Origin: Serratia sp. PL17
Lineage (GTDB): Bacteria; Pseudomonadota; Gammaproteobacteria; Enterobacterales; Enterobacteriaceae
Reading direction: 5' to 3'
DNA length: 64,000 bases
Assembly (NCBI RefSeq): GCF_017832355.1
Contig: NZ_JAFIBY010000001.1
Coordinates: forward strand, 310,001-374,000
Shown here: one piece after another, positions 43,059 through 57,232 of the stretch
Layout: every line of letters begins with the position of its first letter
Numbering within the stretch: position 1 is the stretch's first letter
Notes under the pieces: generated by a model
Databases searched by the model: none
Seen by the model: the letters and a program-made list of their open reading frames with translations, nothing else
Told to the model about the DNA's origin: nothing
Translations under genes and position numbers: made by a program

Positions 43059-44465
43059 ATGTCCAAGCAACAAATCGGCGTTGTCGGCATGGCGGTAATG
43101 GGCCGCAATCTGGCACTGAACATCGAAAGCCGTGGTTACACCGTTTCGATCTTTAACCGTTCAGGCGATAAAACTGATGAAGTTATTGCTGAGAATCCAG
43201 GTAAAAACCTGGTGCCGCACTACACCGTCGAAGAGTTTGTAGAATCTCTGGAAAAGCCACGCCGTATTTTGCTGATGGTGAAAGCGGGTGAAGCGACAGA
43301 CAAGACGATTGCTTCTCTGACGCCACACCTGGATAAAGGTGACATTCTGATCGATGGTGGTAACACCTATTATCAAGACACTATCCGTCGTAACCGCGAA
43401 CTGTCTGATCAGGGCTTCAATTTCATCGGTACCGGCGTGTCCGGTGGTGAAGAGGGTGCACTAAAAGGGCCTTCAATCATGCCAGGCGGCCAGAAAGAAG
43501 CTTACGAGCTGGTGGCGCCAATCCTGAAGAAAATCGCCGCGGTAGCGGAAGGTGAGCCTTGCGTGACCTATATCGGTGCTGATGGTGCCGGTCACTATGT
43601 GAAGATGGTACACAATGGTATCGAATACGGCGACATGCAGCTGATTGCTGAAGCCTATTCCCTATTGAAACAGGCGCTGAACCTGAGCAATGAGCAGTTG
43701 GCTGAGACCTTCGCAGAGTGGAACGAAGGTGAACTGAACAGCTACCTGATCGACATCACCAAAGATATCTTCACCAAGAAAGATGATGAAGGTAAATACC
43801 TGGTTGATGTGATTCTGGACGAAGCCGCCAACAAGGGCACTGGGAAATGGACCAGCCAAAGCTCTCTGGATCTGGGCGAGCCGTTGTCACTGATCACCGA
43901 ATCGGTATTCGCGCGTTACCTTTCTTCACTGAAAGACCAGCGCGTTGCTGCGTCTAAAGTGCTGACGGGTCCTAAAGCGACGCCAGTCAGTGGCGACAAA
44001 GCTGAATTCATCGAGAAAGTACGCCGCGCACTGTATCTGGGCAAAATCGTTTCTTATGCACAGGGCTTCTCACAGCTGAAAGCCGCTTCCAAAGAAAACA
44101 ACTGGGATCTGCACTACGGCGACATTGCCAAGATCTTCCGTGCCGGTTGTATCATCCGCGCCCAGTTCCTGCAGAAGATTACCGACGCTTACGCACAGGA
44201 TGCGGATATTGCTAACCTATTGTTGGCGCCGTACTTCAAGCAGATCGCTGATGAATACCAGCAGGCACTGCGTGACGTGGTGTCCTACGCAGTACAAAAC
44301 GGCATTCCTACGCCGACCTTCTCTGCGGCTATTGCGTACTACGACAGCTACCGTTCAGCAGTACTGCCAGCTAACCTGATCCAGGCGCAGCGTGACTATT
44401 TCGGTGCTCATACCTATAAACGCATCGACAAAGAAGGCGTGTTCCACACCGAATGGATGGAATAA
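43059..44465 (+). CDS. gnd: 6-phosphogluconate dehydrogenase, decarboxylating
   Basis: 468 residues, the standard length, starting at the ATG preceded by CAGGAGT; the open frame further upstream is non-coding. [69 protein letters not shown] and a long conserved C-terminal half. Oxidative pentose phosphate pathway, NADP-linked. In enterobacteria gnd flanks the O-antigen locus and is prone to recombination with it; its GC-rich codon use contrasts with the genes to its right. Confidence 0.97.
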   Translation: MSKQQIGVVGMAVMGRNLALNIESRGYTVSIFNRSGDKTDEVIAENPGKNLVPHYTVEEFVESLEKPRRILLMVKAGEATDKTIASLTPHLDKGDILIDGGNTYYQDTIRRNRELSDQGFNFIGTGVSGGEEGALKGPSIMPGGQKEAYELVAPILKKIAAVAEGEPCVTYIGADGAGHYVKMVHNGIEYGDMQLIAEAYSLLKQALNLSNEQLAETFAEWNEGELNSYLIDITKDIFTKKDDEGKYLVDVILDEAANKGTGKWTSQSSLDLGEPLSLITESVFARYLSSLKDQRVAASKVLTGPKATPVSGDKAEFIEKVRRALYLGKIVSYAQGFSQLKAASKENNWDLHYGDIAKIFRAGCIIRAQFLQKITDAYAQDADIANLLLAPYFKQIADEYQQALRDVVSYAVQNGIPTPTFSAAIAYYDSYRSAVLPANLIQAQRDYFGAHTYKRIDKEGVFHTEWME

Positions 44466-44493
44466 TTTTAATCTCTATTTTTTGAACGATAAT

Positions 44494-44523
44494 AAAACCG
44501 CCTAGCTGATGCTTGGCGGTTTT
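44494..44523 (+). terminator. Terminator after gnd
   Basis: Stem AAAACCGCC / GGCGGTTTT with an inner AGC/GCT pair and one mismatch; the stem ends in a T-run. Lies 29 bases after gnd and 16 bases before the 3' end of the converging gene, so it may serve both. Confidence 0.8.
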
Positions 44524-44539
44524 CTCGTATAAATTACTA

Positions 44540-45346
44540 TCATTTGATGAAATAAGTATTCGGATAATAGTTTATAAGTGAATGCTCATAGACAGATTCA
44601 TTCTTATAATATGAGTTAGGATAGAAGTTTACTTCCATACCTAATAGTGAGCCTAAGATTGCAACATGTAGCCTATCGGTATCTACAGCTTTGTATTCTT
44701 GTAAAAAACTGATAAGCGAACGCGTTGAGTTCCTCGCCAGATCGACGTTATCCCAATAATCTCCGTTCCATGTCAGAGAAATGTCGTGATTATTTTCGTG
44801 CTGCTGCTTGGTCAACGATTCTGAGTCGGTGCGGTAGCAATATGCCTTACTTTTAGTGGGCCTGGCGTTATTGATGTATTTCCCTTTATCCAGATAAAAG
44901 GCCATATCCTGCGTCAGGATAACAGACTCTCCAGGAATATATCCCAGTTTCAATAAACGTTCGTAAGAAGTTTTTTCACGGCAACATACAAAAAGGTGTG
45001 CTATATTTTCTTTAAAGAAATCCATATAGCCGAAAACTGTCGAAGGAAATATAATTACTTTTGCGAATTTTTCTAGATTATTTTTTATAAAATCACGCCC
45101 TTCGGCGTAATAACCCTCGATCAAATTCCCACCGCCACCAAAAAGAAGCACGTCTCTTTCTGGCGTATAGACTTCTGAAGCACAGAATGGTGAGTAATCA
45201 AAACCATTAGCGTCGAGGTAATCATAGGTCGCGGCAGCGATGACGCCATCACCTGCATTTCCTGGGTTTGCTTTATAGATGAAACGGTATTTTCTATAGA
45301 GTTCTCGTAACGTTGAGGTAAATTGATTTTCATTTTGATGGGACAT
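44540..45346 (-). CDS. Polysaccharide pyruvyl-transferase-like protein (ExoV-like)
   Basis: 268 residues from the ATG with GAGG six bases upstream; an earlier in-frame ATG adds 17 atypical residues. YKANPGNAGDGVIAAATYDY near residue 25, LLFGGGGNLIEGYYAEGRDF, IIFPSTVFGYMDFFKENI, REKTSYERLLKLGY and TDRLHVAILGSLLGMEVNFY are the family's signature blocks. Substrate unknown; it could add pyruvate or act on another activated acid. Divergent from the double glycosyltransferase to its right. Unrelated in detail to the other pyruvyl-transferase-like gene near 42 kb. Confidence 0.75.
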   Translation of the reverse strand: MSHQNENQFTSTLRELYRKYRFIYKANPGNAGDGVIAAATYDYLDANGFDYSPFCASEVYTPERDVLLFGGGGNLIEGYYAEGRDFIKNNLEKFAKVIIFPSTVFGYMDFFKENIAHLFVCCREKTSYERLLKLGYIPGESVILTQDMAFYLDKGKYINNARPTKSKAYCYRTDSESLTKQQHENNHDISLTWNGDYWDNVDLARNSTRSLISFLQEYKAVDTDRLHVAILGSLLGMEVNFYPNSYYKNESVYEHSLINYYPNTYFIK

Positions 45347-45515
45347 TTTTAACCTCGTAAAATTCGATGATAGGTAAACAGAGAAACTATGCCTCATAGG
45401 CTCTCTCTCGTCACCTTACAGAAGTATCTGTTGTTCGACAAGACTATAGCAGTGTAAATATTTTGATAAAAATAATCAGCGCAAGTTATTAGAATGGTAA
45501 AAGGATGAGTTTTTA

Positions 45516-47729
45516 ATGAAAAAGGTTCTTATAGTTACTCCTGATATTGAAGGTCCAATCCGTAATGGAGGAATTGGAACAGCTTTTACCTCACTAGCTG
45601 TGAATATGGCGAAATCAGGCTTTGATGTTGAGGTGCTGTATACCTGCGGTGATTATTCAGAATCTGGCGAAAGAAAAATAGATCATTGGGTTGAAATCTA
45701 TGAAGGACATAATGTTAAATTGATGGTTCTTCCCCCATTGAAAGAAATAAATATTGATGCGCCGTATTTCAGAAGGAAAAGCTATAACATTTACGAATGG
45801 ATGAAGGGCTGCGAAAGCGCTCATTATGACGTAGTGATAGCTTGTGAATGGCAAGCCGACCTTTATTATACGCTTTTAGCTAAAGAACAGGGGCTGTTCT
45901 TTGCCGATACTAAATTCATCATTAATACACACAGTTCGACACTGTGGGCTGATGAAGGAAACTATCAACTTCCTTACGACCAAAATCACATGGAACTTTA
46001 TTTCATGGAGCAAAAGGTCGTTGAAATGGCAGATGAGATTATTAGCCCTTCGCACTATCTTTTGGATTGGATGCGCGATAAGAAATGGGTGCTTCCTGCC
46101 TCGAGTCAGGTTATTCTCAACTGTGAACCATTTTCTATCAGCCCAACTGATGACGAGATCGTTCCCAAAAACGCAAGGAAATCGGCTTCAGGCATTGAGC
46201 TAATCTTCTTTGGTCGCCTGGAAACGCGTAAAGGGTTAGATATTTTCCTCCGAGCTTTGCATAACCTAAAAGAAGATGAAGTGGCTAAAATATCTGCCAT
46301 TACATTCATGGGAAAAGGGGTTGTGGCTGAAGGTTTCAACTCTATTGAGCATATTAGAAACAAAACAGATTCGCTTGATACTAAAGTAAATATCATTACC
46401 GACTATGATCGTAGTCAAGCAGATGCCTATATTAAAAAAGACAATGCTCTTGTCATTATCCCTTCTTTGGTGGAAAACTCACCCTACACGGTCTATGAGT
46501 GCTTGATCGGAGGAGTGAACTTTATTTCCTCGTCTGTAGGAGGAATTAAAGAGCTTATTCCTGAAGAAAATCATTCTGATATTATATTTGACCCGACACC
46601 GAGTTCACTTTATCAGAAGATTATTTTCAGGTTATTAAACCTCACGATTAAATCGAATTTGGTACAGGATGTTGAGGAAATTAAAACATCGTGGGTTAGT
46701 AAATTTAATGAGTCTTTCGAAAGAAGTGGGCCTTCTGTTGATGTAAATCAGGAGCCACTAGTCAGTGTATGTCTGGTGCACCACGATCGAAGTCACCTGC
46801 TGCAACAAGCTATTGCATCTTTAAAAACACAAACGTACTCGAATTTTGAAGTTATTCTCGTCGATGATGGTAGTATTAAAGATGAATCCCGACGCTACCT
46901 TGATCTATTAAATAAAGAGTTTATGGCTAAGGGATGGAAGATTATAAAAAGCTCCAATAATTACTTGGGAGCAGCAAGAAATCTGGCGGCGAAACATGCA
47001 TCTGGTGAGTATTTAATCTTCATGGATGACGATAATGTGGCTAAACCGTATGAGATTGAAACATTCGTACGCGCAGCCATTCACTCAGGTTGCGATTTGC
47101 TGACTACGCCAAGCGATTTGATTTATGGCGATGAATTCCCATCACCATTCCGTAAGATGAAAGATTGTTGGCTTCCGCTAGGTGCGGATCTAAATGTGGC
47201 TAGCTTCGCAAACTGTTTTGGTGATGCGAATGCAATGATTAGAAAGAGCGTCTTCGACAACGTTGGTGGTTTTACTGAAGATTATGGTATTGGTCACGAA
47301 GATTGGGAATTCTTCTGCCGTGTAGCTTTGGCAGGGCATAAAATTCAGTTGGTGCCTGAAGCCTTATTCTGGTACCGCGTCGCTAACAGCGGTATGTTGA
47401 TCAGTGGGAATAAGGGTAAGAATAACTTCCGTAGTTATCGCCCATTCATGTCTCCTGATAATCAGATCCAATATACGATGGGGTTGATTCCATCCTTTAT
47501 GGATAAGATCAATCGGTTGGAACGTGATTTGGCTTTCTACCGCAGTAACCCGAATGTTAATGGTTCAGCAGAAATTGGTGTGATCAATGAGAAACTCGAT
47601 TACCTAATCTCCCAGCAGAGAGATGGTTGGGCTCACGATCGCTTCAATGCCCTGTTTTCTGCTGTGAATAAGAAAGGTTTTTTCTATCGAGTTGGCCGTA
47701 AAATTTTTAATACTCTTCGGAGACGTTAA
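45516..47729 (+). CDS. Two-domain glycosyltransferase (GT4 + GT2)
   Basis: 737 residues. The first ~400 form a GT4 enzyme: VTPDIEGPIRNGGIGTAFTS, VVIACEWQADLYYTLLAKEQ, LIFFGRLETRKGLDIFLRAL and IIPSLVENSPYTVYECLIGG. A GT2 domain follows from about 412: SVCLVHHDRSHLLQQAIASL, VDDGS (about 449), FMDDDNVAKPYEIETF (about 503) and EDYGIGHEDWEFFCRVALAG. A C-terminal tail of ~110 residues is charged and partly helical. It could add two sugars in turn or act as a small polymerase. Its target polysaccharide is not evident; it has no neighbour operon of its own besides the divergent pyruvyl-transferase-like gene. Confidence 0.85.
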   Translation: MKKVLIVTPDIEGPIRNGGIGTAFTSLAVNMAKSGFDVEVLYTCGDYSESGERKIDHWVEIYEGHNVKLMVLPPLKEINIDAPYFRRKSYNIYEWMKGCESAHYDVVIACEWQADLYYTLLAKEQGLFFADTKFIINTHSSTLWADEGNYQLPYDQNHMELYFMEQKVVEMADEIISPSHYLLDWMRDKKWVLPASSQVILNCEPFSISPTDDEIVPKNARKSASGIELIFFGRLETRKGLDIFLRALHNLKEDEVAKISAITFMGKGVVAEGFNSIEHIRNKTDSLDTKVNIITDYDRSQADAYIKKDNALVIIPSLVENSPYTVYECLIGGVNFISSSVGGIKELIPEENHSDIIFDPTPSSLYQKIIFRLLNLTIKSNLVQDVEEIKTSWVSKFNESFERSGPSVDVNQEPLVSVCLVHHDRSHLLQQAIASLKTQTYSNFEVILVDDGSIKDESRRYLDLLNKEFMAKGWKIIKSSNNYLGAARNLAAKHASGEYLIFMDDDNVAKPYEIETFVRAAIHSGCDLLTTPSDLIYGDEFPSPFRKMKDCWLPLGADLNVASFANCFGDANAMIRKSVFDNVGGFTEDYGIGHEDWEFFCRVALAGHKIQLVPEALFWYRVANSGMLISGNKGKNNFRSYRPFMSPDNQIQYTMGLIPSFMDKINRLERDLAFYRSNPNVNGSAEIGVINEKLDYLISQQRDGWAHDRFNALFSAVNKKGFFYRVGRKIFNTLRRR

Positions 47730-47740
47730 ATCTAAAAGGA

Positions 47741-47765
47741 AACGCCGCATATTGCGGCGTTTTTT
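47741..47765 (+). terminator. Intrinsic terminator after the double glycosyltransferase
   Basis: A perfect 9-bp stem AACGCCGCA / TGCGGCGTT, loop TAT, ending in a five-T run, 11 bases after the stop codon. Confidence 0.9.
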
Positions 47766-47812
47766 ATTTACAGTCTTAAACACATTCTCAGAAACCGTTC
47801 TTTTATTCTTTC

Positions 47813-48454
47813 CTAAAGAATGCCGATAGCATTATTAATTATTTTATCCCATCCCTCGATAGAAATATTATCTGCTTGGCTATAGTCGGCAAATCGGTCA
47901 ATATAGGAAACTAGCACGTTATCATCATTATGTTCTATCGTGCCTTGCTTGTTGACATCATCGCTTTGAAACACTACCAGTATTTTGTTTTTCCCGAACT
48001 GATTAAGTTTATCTGCTAGTTGCCTGATAACAGACATGTCAACCTGATTGTTATTTTTTTTGATAACGAAAACACGATTTCCTTCTTTTAGTGATGTTCT
48101 GAACTTGTTGACTAAATAATCTATTTTCTCTTTTTCTATCAAGTATTTTTCTTTTATTTCTTTATTGTCACCTTCAAAAAACCAATTCCCTTCTATTTGA
48201 TGACTGTATAGTTCTGTGTGGAAAATAACGCCGTTCGCATTGTCAACCAACATATTTCTCCAGGTGGGTTGAAGGTTGTCTAGTCTATAAAATCCATCAA
48301 AATCACCGACGATTAAATTTAAAACATCCTGGTGATCCTTTATTAGCGACCAACGGAATAAACTACCACTTTCAATGCCTTTTGACCGAAGATAAAAACC
48401 GAACTCACAATTGTCACCCATGCTTTCAAAGCATGAAATTTTTTCGTTTTCCAT
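47813..48454 (-). CDS. DUF1796-like (papain-like fold) protein of unknown role
   Basis: 213 residues. The N-terminal block FESMGDNCEFGFYLRSKGIE with SGSLFRWSLIKDH resembles the Cys-containing motif of DUF1796 proteins, predicted to have a papain-like cysteine peptidase fold (Cys at about residue 16). HTELYSHQIEGNWFF could supply a His, and a Rossmann-like strand RVFVIKK with KILVVFQSDDV follows. Relatives tend to lie among polysaccharide genes; no biochemical function is established to my knowledge. AGGA lies eight bases before the ATG. AT-rich compared with the his genes beside it. Confidence 0.6.
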   Translation of the reverse strand: MENEKISCFESMGDNCEFGFYLRSKGIESGSLFRWSLIKDHQDVLNLIVGDFDGFYRLDNLQPTWRNMLVDNANGVIFHTELYSHQIEGNWFFEGDNKEIKEKYLIEKEKIDYLVNKFRTSLKEGNRVFVIKKNNNQVDMSVIRQLADKLNQFGKNKILVVFQSDDVNKQGTIEHNDDNVLVSYIDRFADYSQADNISIEGWDKIINNAIGIL

Positions 48455-48573
48455 ATCATCAATCCTAACGTGTTATTTAAATGTCAGCTTAAATATAGGA
48501 TCAAAACGGTTTTTTTGAAAAAAAAGGTGTTAAAATGTGACGGTAAACGGCGTAGTCAAATATTGGAAGCGTT

Positions 48574-48596
48574 GAGGCACGAAAAAATCGTGCCTC
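48574..48596 (-). terminator. Hairpin at the end of the his operon
   Basis: A perfect 9-bp stem GAGGCACGA / TCGTGCCTC with a 5-base loop, 16 bases beyond the hisI stop. No U-tract follows on the minus strand, so it may be a weak or Rho-assisted end. Confidence 0.45.
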
Positions 48597-48611
48597 GAAG
48601 ACGATAGGTAA

Positions 48612-49219
48612 TTACTTTTGGTGCCGCTCGCGCAGCCGGCCAATCACTTTGCTCAAGTCCAAATCCTGATCCTGCAACAGCACCAACAGGTGATAAATCA
48701 GATCAGAAGCTTCGTTGGTCAACTCTTCACGATCGTTTACCATGGCGGCCAGCGCGGTTTCCACGCCTTCTTCGCCCACTTTCTGCGCGATGCGTTTGGT
48801 GCCGCTGGCGTACAGACTTGCCGTGTAAGAGCTGTCTGGGCTGGCGGTCTTGCGTTCAGCCAAGAGTTGTTCCAATTGATAGAGGAAACCCCAATCGCTG
48901 TTGGCTGGGTAGAAACAACTGGTGTTACCCAGGTGGCAGGTGGGGCCGATCGGGTTCACCAAAATCAGCAGCGTATCGTTGTCACAGTCCGGGGTGATAC
49001 TGACCACATTGAGGAAGTGCCCGGAACTTTCCCCTTTAGTCCACAGCCGTTGTTTGGTGCGAGAGAAGAAAGTGACTTTGCCGCTTTGCTCCGTCGTGCT
49101 CAGGGCTTCCTGGTTCATATAACCGAGCATCAACACTTCGCCGGAGACGGCGTGCTGCACGATAGCGGGCATCAGGTTGTCGGTTTTTTCCCAGTCCAGC
49201 TGGTTTCTCTGTTGTTCTG

Positions 49220-49226
<7 letters not shown>
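48612..49226 (-). CDS. hisI: HisI, phosphoribosyl-AMP cyclohydrolase / phosphoribosyl-ATP pyrophosphatase
   Basis: 204 residues from a GTG start overlapping the end of hisF. The cyclohydrolase half has [12 protein letters not shown] and metal-binding [15 protein letters not shown] and [11 protein letters not shown]. The pyrophosphatase half has the [10 protein letters not shown] helix. Steps 2 and 3 of histidine synthesis. Last gene of the operon. Confidence 0.95.
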
Positions 49227-54767
<5,541 letters not shown>

Positions 54768-54771
54768 GGCG

Positions 54772-55671
54772 TTACTCCATCATCTTCTCAATAGGTAACA
54801 CCAGAATCGAACTGGCACCGAGCGCTTTCAGTTTTTCCATGGTTTCCCAGAACAGAGTTTCACTGCTCACCATGTGCATTGCGACGCGGTTTTGCGCACC
54901 GGCCAGTGGCAGGATGGTAGGGCGTTCGGCACCCGGCAGCAGCGCGACGATTTCGTCCAGACGCTCGCTCGGGGCGTGCAACATGATGTACTTGGATTCG
55001 CGCGCCTGAATCACACCCTGAATACGGGTCATCAGGCGGTCGATCAATTGCTGTTTGGCTTCGGGCATTTCGCCGTCGCGTTGAATCAGGCAGGCTTTCG
55101 AGCGATAGATGACTTCAACTTCACGCAGGCCGTTGGCTTCCAGCGTAGCCCCTGTGGAAACCAGGTCACAGATCGCATCGGCCAAGCCAGCACGCGGTGC
55201 GACCTCGACTGAACCGTTCAACAGGCAGGACTTGAAACGCACGCCTTGCTTGTCGAGGTACTGTTTCAACAAGTGCGGGTAAGAGGTGGCGATACGAGCA
55301 TCTTGCAGGCTCTGTGGGCCGGTGTATTCACTGTCGAGTGAGGTAGCCAGCGACAGGCGGCAACCCCCGAAGTCCAGGCGACGCAGAGTGAAATAGCGCG
55401 GGTCTTCACCCTGGGCGCGGCGAGTGAGCAGCTCTTCTTCCAGCACGTTCTCACCAATAATGCCCAGATCAACCACGCCGTCCATCACCAGGCCCGGGAT
55501 GTCGTCGTCACGTACGCGCAGGATATCAATCGGCATATTCTCCGCGAAGGCAATCAGACGCTGTTGCTGCAGGTTAATTTTGATCCCACAGCGCGCCAGC
55601 AACTCCTGGGATTCATCACTCAGGCGGCCCGATTTCTGCATTGCTATCCGTAAACGTGTTTTGTCCAGCAT
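54772..55671 (-). CDS. hisG: HisG, ATP phosphoribosyltransferase
   Basis: 299 residues, the long form with a C-terminal ACT-like regulatory domain that binds histidine. [20 protein letters not shown] at the N-terminus, [11 protein letters not shown], and [14 protein letters not shown] for PRPP binding. First committed and feedback-inhibited step. Transcription begins upstream through the hisL attenuator. Confidence 0.97.
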   Translation of the reverse strand: MLDKTRLRIAMQKSGRLSDESQELLARCGIKINLQQQRLIAFAENMPIDILRVRDDDIPGLVMDGVVDLGIIGENVLEEELLTRRAQGEDPRYFTLRRLDFGGCRLSLATSLDSEYTGPQSLQDARIATSYPHLLKQYLDKQGVRFKSCLLNGSVEVAPRAGLADAICDLVSTGATLEANGLREVEVIYRSKACLIQRDGEMPEAKQQLIDRLMTRIQGVIQARESKYIMLHAPSERLDEIVALLPGAERPTILPLAGAQNRVAMHMVSSETLFWETMEKLKALGASSILVLPIEKMME

Positions 55672-55741
55672 GGTAACCTCTGTTTAATCTGTAAATTTAT
55701 GAATTTATTTTAAAAATTATTTTTTCTGTCTGTCCGGAGCC

Positions 55742-55774
55742 AAAAAAAAACCCTCGGAAGAAATCTTCCGAGGG
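55742..55774 (-). terminator. his attenuator terminator
   Basis: Read on the minus strand: a perfect 10-bp stem CCCTCGGAAG / CTTCCGAGGG with a 4-base loop and nine T residues, between hisL and hisG. An alternative stem closer to the leader peptide (CTGGAAGA at 55799-55806 with TCTTCCAG at 55818-55825) shares the GGAAG/CTTCC arms and supports the competing structure expected of attenuation. Confidence 0.92.
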
Positions 55775-55843
55775 CTCTCTCTTGCATTCTGCGCGCCACT
55801 GGAAGATTAAAAAACCGTCTTCCAGCACTCATCGCCTGAAAGA

Positions 55844-55891
55844 CTAGTCAGGGTGATGGTGATGATGGTGGCTGAACTGAATGCGTGTCAT
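55844..55891 (-). CDS. hisL: hisL leader peptide
   Basis: 15 residues, MTRIQFSHHHHHHPD, with six consecutive histidines; E. coli has seven and Lys in place of Ser7. Ribosome stalling at the His codons when charged tRNA-His is scarce prevents the terminator from forming. Confidence 0.95.
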   Translation of the reverse strand: MTRIQFSHHHHHHPD

Positions 55892-55935
55892 GGTGTTTTC
55901 TCTGTATAAAGTCGCTACAAACTCAATTGCTAATT

Positions 55936-55965
55936 AACCTAAACTATCCGCTGTCTGTCGCGCAA
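55936..55965 (-). promoter_or_regulatory. his operon promoter
   Basis: Minus strand: -35 TTGCGC (55960-55965), an 18-base spacer and -10 TAGGTT (55936-55941). The context GTTTAGGTTAA is like the Salmonella his promoter. The rest of the region up to yeeZ (to 56120) is AT-rich without a further gene; it must hold the yeeZ promoter. Confidence 0.7.
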
Positions 55966-56120
55966 CCCTTTTTTATCGTCATAAATTTAATTTATTGAAA
56001 CAGGTTGAGTTATTAGCCAGACGCGACTTTACCTAAGCTTAAGCAGAGTAGATTGTATCACCCTACGGAGTGGCGTAGCCTTAACGGGCAAAGCGCTGCA
56101 ATCTTCAAGAGAGGAAGATA

Positions 56121-56945
56121 ATGAAAAAGGTCGCCATTATTGGTTTGGGCTGGCTGGGGATGCCGTTGGCCTTGTCGCTGATGAGCCGTGGTTTTGACGT
56201 TGTTGGCAGTAAAACGACGCCAGACGGCGTTGAAGCCGCGCGGATGAGCGGCATTGAATGCTATCAGTTGGAAATGACGCCAGAGCTGATTTGCGAACCG
56301 GACGATTTGGAGCCGCTGCTGCGCGTTGACGCGCTGGTAATAACGTTGCCAGCCCGTCGCACGGTTGAAGGCAGCGAGAACTACTTTAATGCGGTGCGCA
56401 TGCTGGTGGACAGCGCAATGGCATTCGGTGTGCCACGCATCCTGTTTACCAGTTCAACCTCGGTGTACGGTGAAACCACGGGTACGGTACGTGAGGATTC
56501 TCCGCTGAAACCGGTGTCACCGTCGGGGCAAGTGTTGGCCGAGTTGGAGCGCTGGCTGCATGAATTACCCAATACCTCAGTGGATATTTTGCGTTTGGCG
56601 GGGTTGGTGGGGGTTGATCGCCATCCAGGGCGTTTTCTCGCTGGCAAAGTCGATGTCAAGGGGGGCTCACAAGGGGTCAATCTGGTGCATCAGGACGATG
56701 TGATCGCTGCCATCCAACTGTTACTGAAATTACCGAAGGGTGGCCACGTGTATAACTTATGTGCGCCGGGCCACCCGACAAAACGCGAGTTTTACCCGGC
56801 ATTGGCTGAACAGTTACACCTGACGCCGCCGCAGTTCGCCGCCGAAGCTGAGCAAGACGGGCGATTGGTCGACGGTAGCCGCATCAGCAATGAACTCGGA
56901 TTTGAGTATCAATATCCCGACCCTGCGCGTATGCCGCTAAATTAA
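56121..56945 (+). CDS. yeeZ: YeeZ-like NAD(P)-dependent epimerase/dehydratase family protein
   Basis: 274 residues, the length of E. coli YeeZ, and in the same position next to hisG. The Rossmann start KVAIIGLGWLGMPLALSLMS is followed by FTSSTSVYGETTGTVRE with SDR-like Ser/Tyr positions (the Lys of YxxxK is not evident), then VGVDRHPGRFLAGK. Substrate unknown. AGAGGAAG precedes the ATG. Confidence 0.9.
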   Translation: MKKVAIIGLGWLGMPLALSLMSRGFDVVGSKTTPDGVEAARMSGIECYQLEMTPELICEPDDLEPLLRVDALVITLPARRTVEGSENYFNAVRMLVDSAMAFGVPRILFTSSTSVYGETTGTVREDSPLKPVSPSGQVLAELERWLHELPNTSVDILRLAGLVGVDRHPGRFLAGKVDVKGGSQGVNLVHQDDVIAAIQLLLKLPKGGHVYNLCAPGHPTKREFYPALAEQLHLTPPQFAAEAEQDGRLVDGSRISNELGFEYQYPDPARMPLN

Positions 56946-56955
56946 TCGTTTGAAC

Positions 56956-56984
56956 ATGCCCTGCCGATCGCGGGGCATTTTTTT
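56956..56984 (+). terminator. Intrinsic terminator after yeeZ
   Basis: 9-bp stem ATGCCCTGC / GCGGGGCAT with one T-G pair, 5-base loop and a seven-T run. Confidence 0.85.
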
Positions 56985-57079
56985 ATGTTGTCATCTGAGC
57001 GTCTTCATACTGTAACTCAATCGTCTTACCTCCTGCCTACAATCGCTTTTCCGATATAAAGTCCCAAAGAGGATGACCC

Positions 57080-57232
57080 ATGTTATTAATGCATTTCCTG
57101 CCAATGGTGCGGGCGGTTGCCCCATGCCGGTATCTCTCTCAAACTGAAGTTTGGGGTCCGCTATCTACGTTATTTATCCAGCCACGTTGTTCTCTGCGGC
57201 CCGAGCATTGCGGCGGTTGTCATGAGCAATGA
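57080..57232 (+). CDS. Possible 50-residue Cys-containing leader ORF
   Basis: An ATG seven bases after AAAGAGG opens a 50-codon frame whose end overlaps the start of the ABC ATPase gene (ATGAGCAATGA). The peptide has Cys at 16, 37, 44 and 47 and ends PEHCGGCHEQ. The ATPase start has no good ribosome site of its own, so translation of this frame could be coupled to it. No homologue is recognised; it may be only an untranslated leader. Confidence 0.3.
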   Translation: MLLMHFLPMVRAVAPCRYLSQTEVWGPLSTLFIQPRCSLRPEHCGGCHEQ

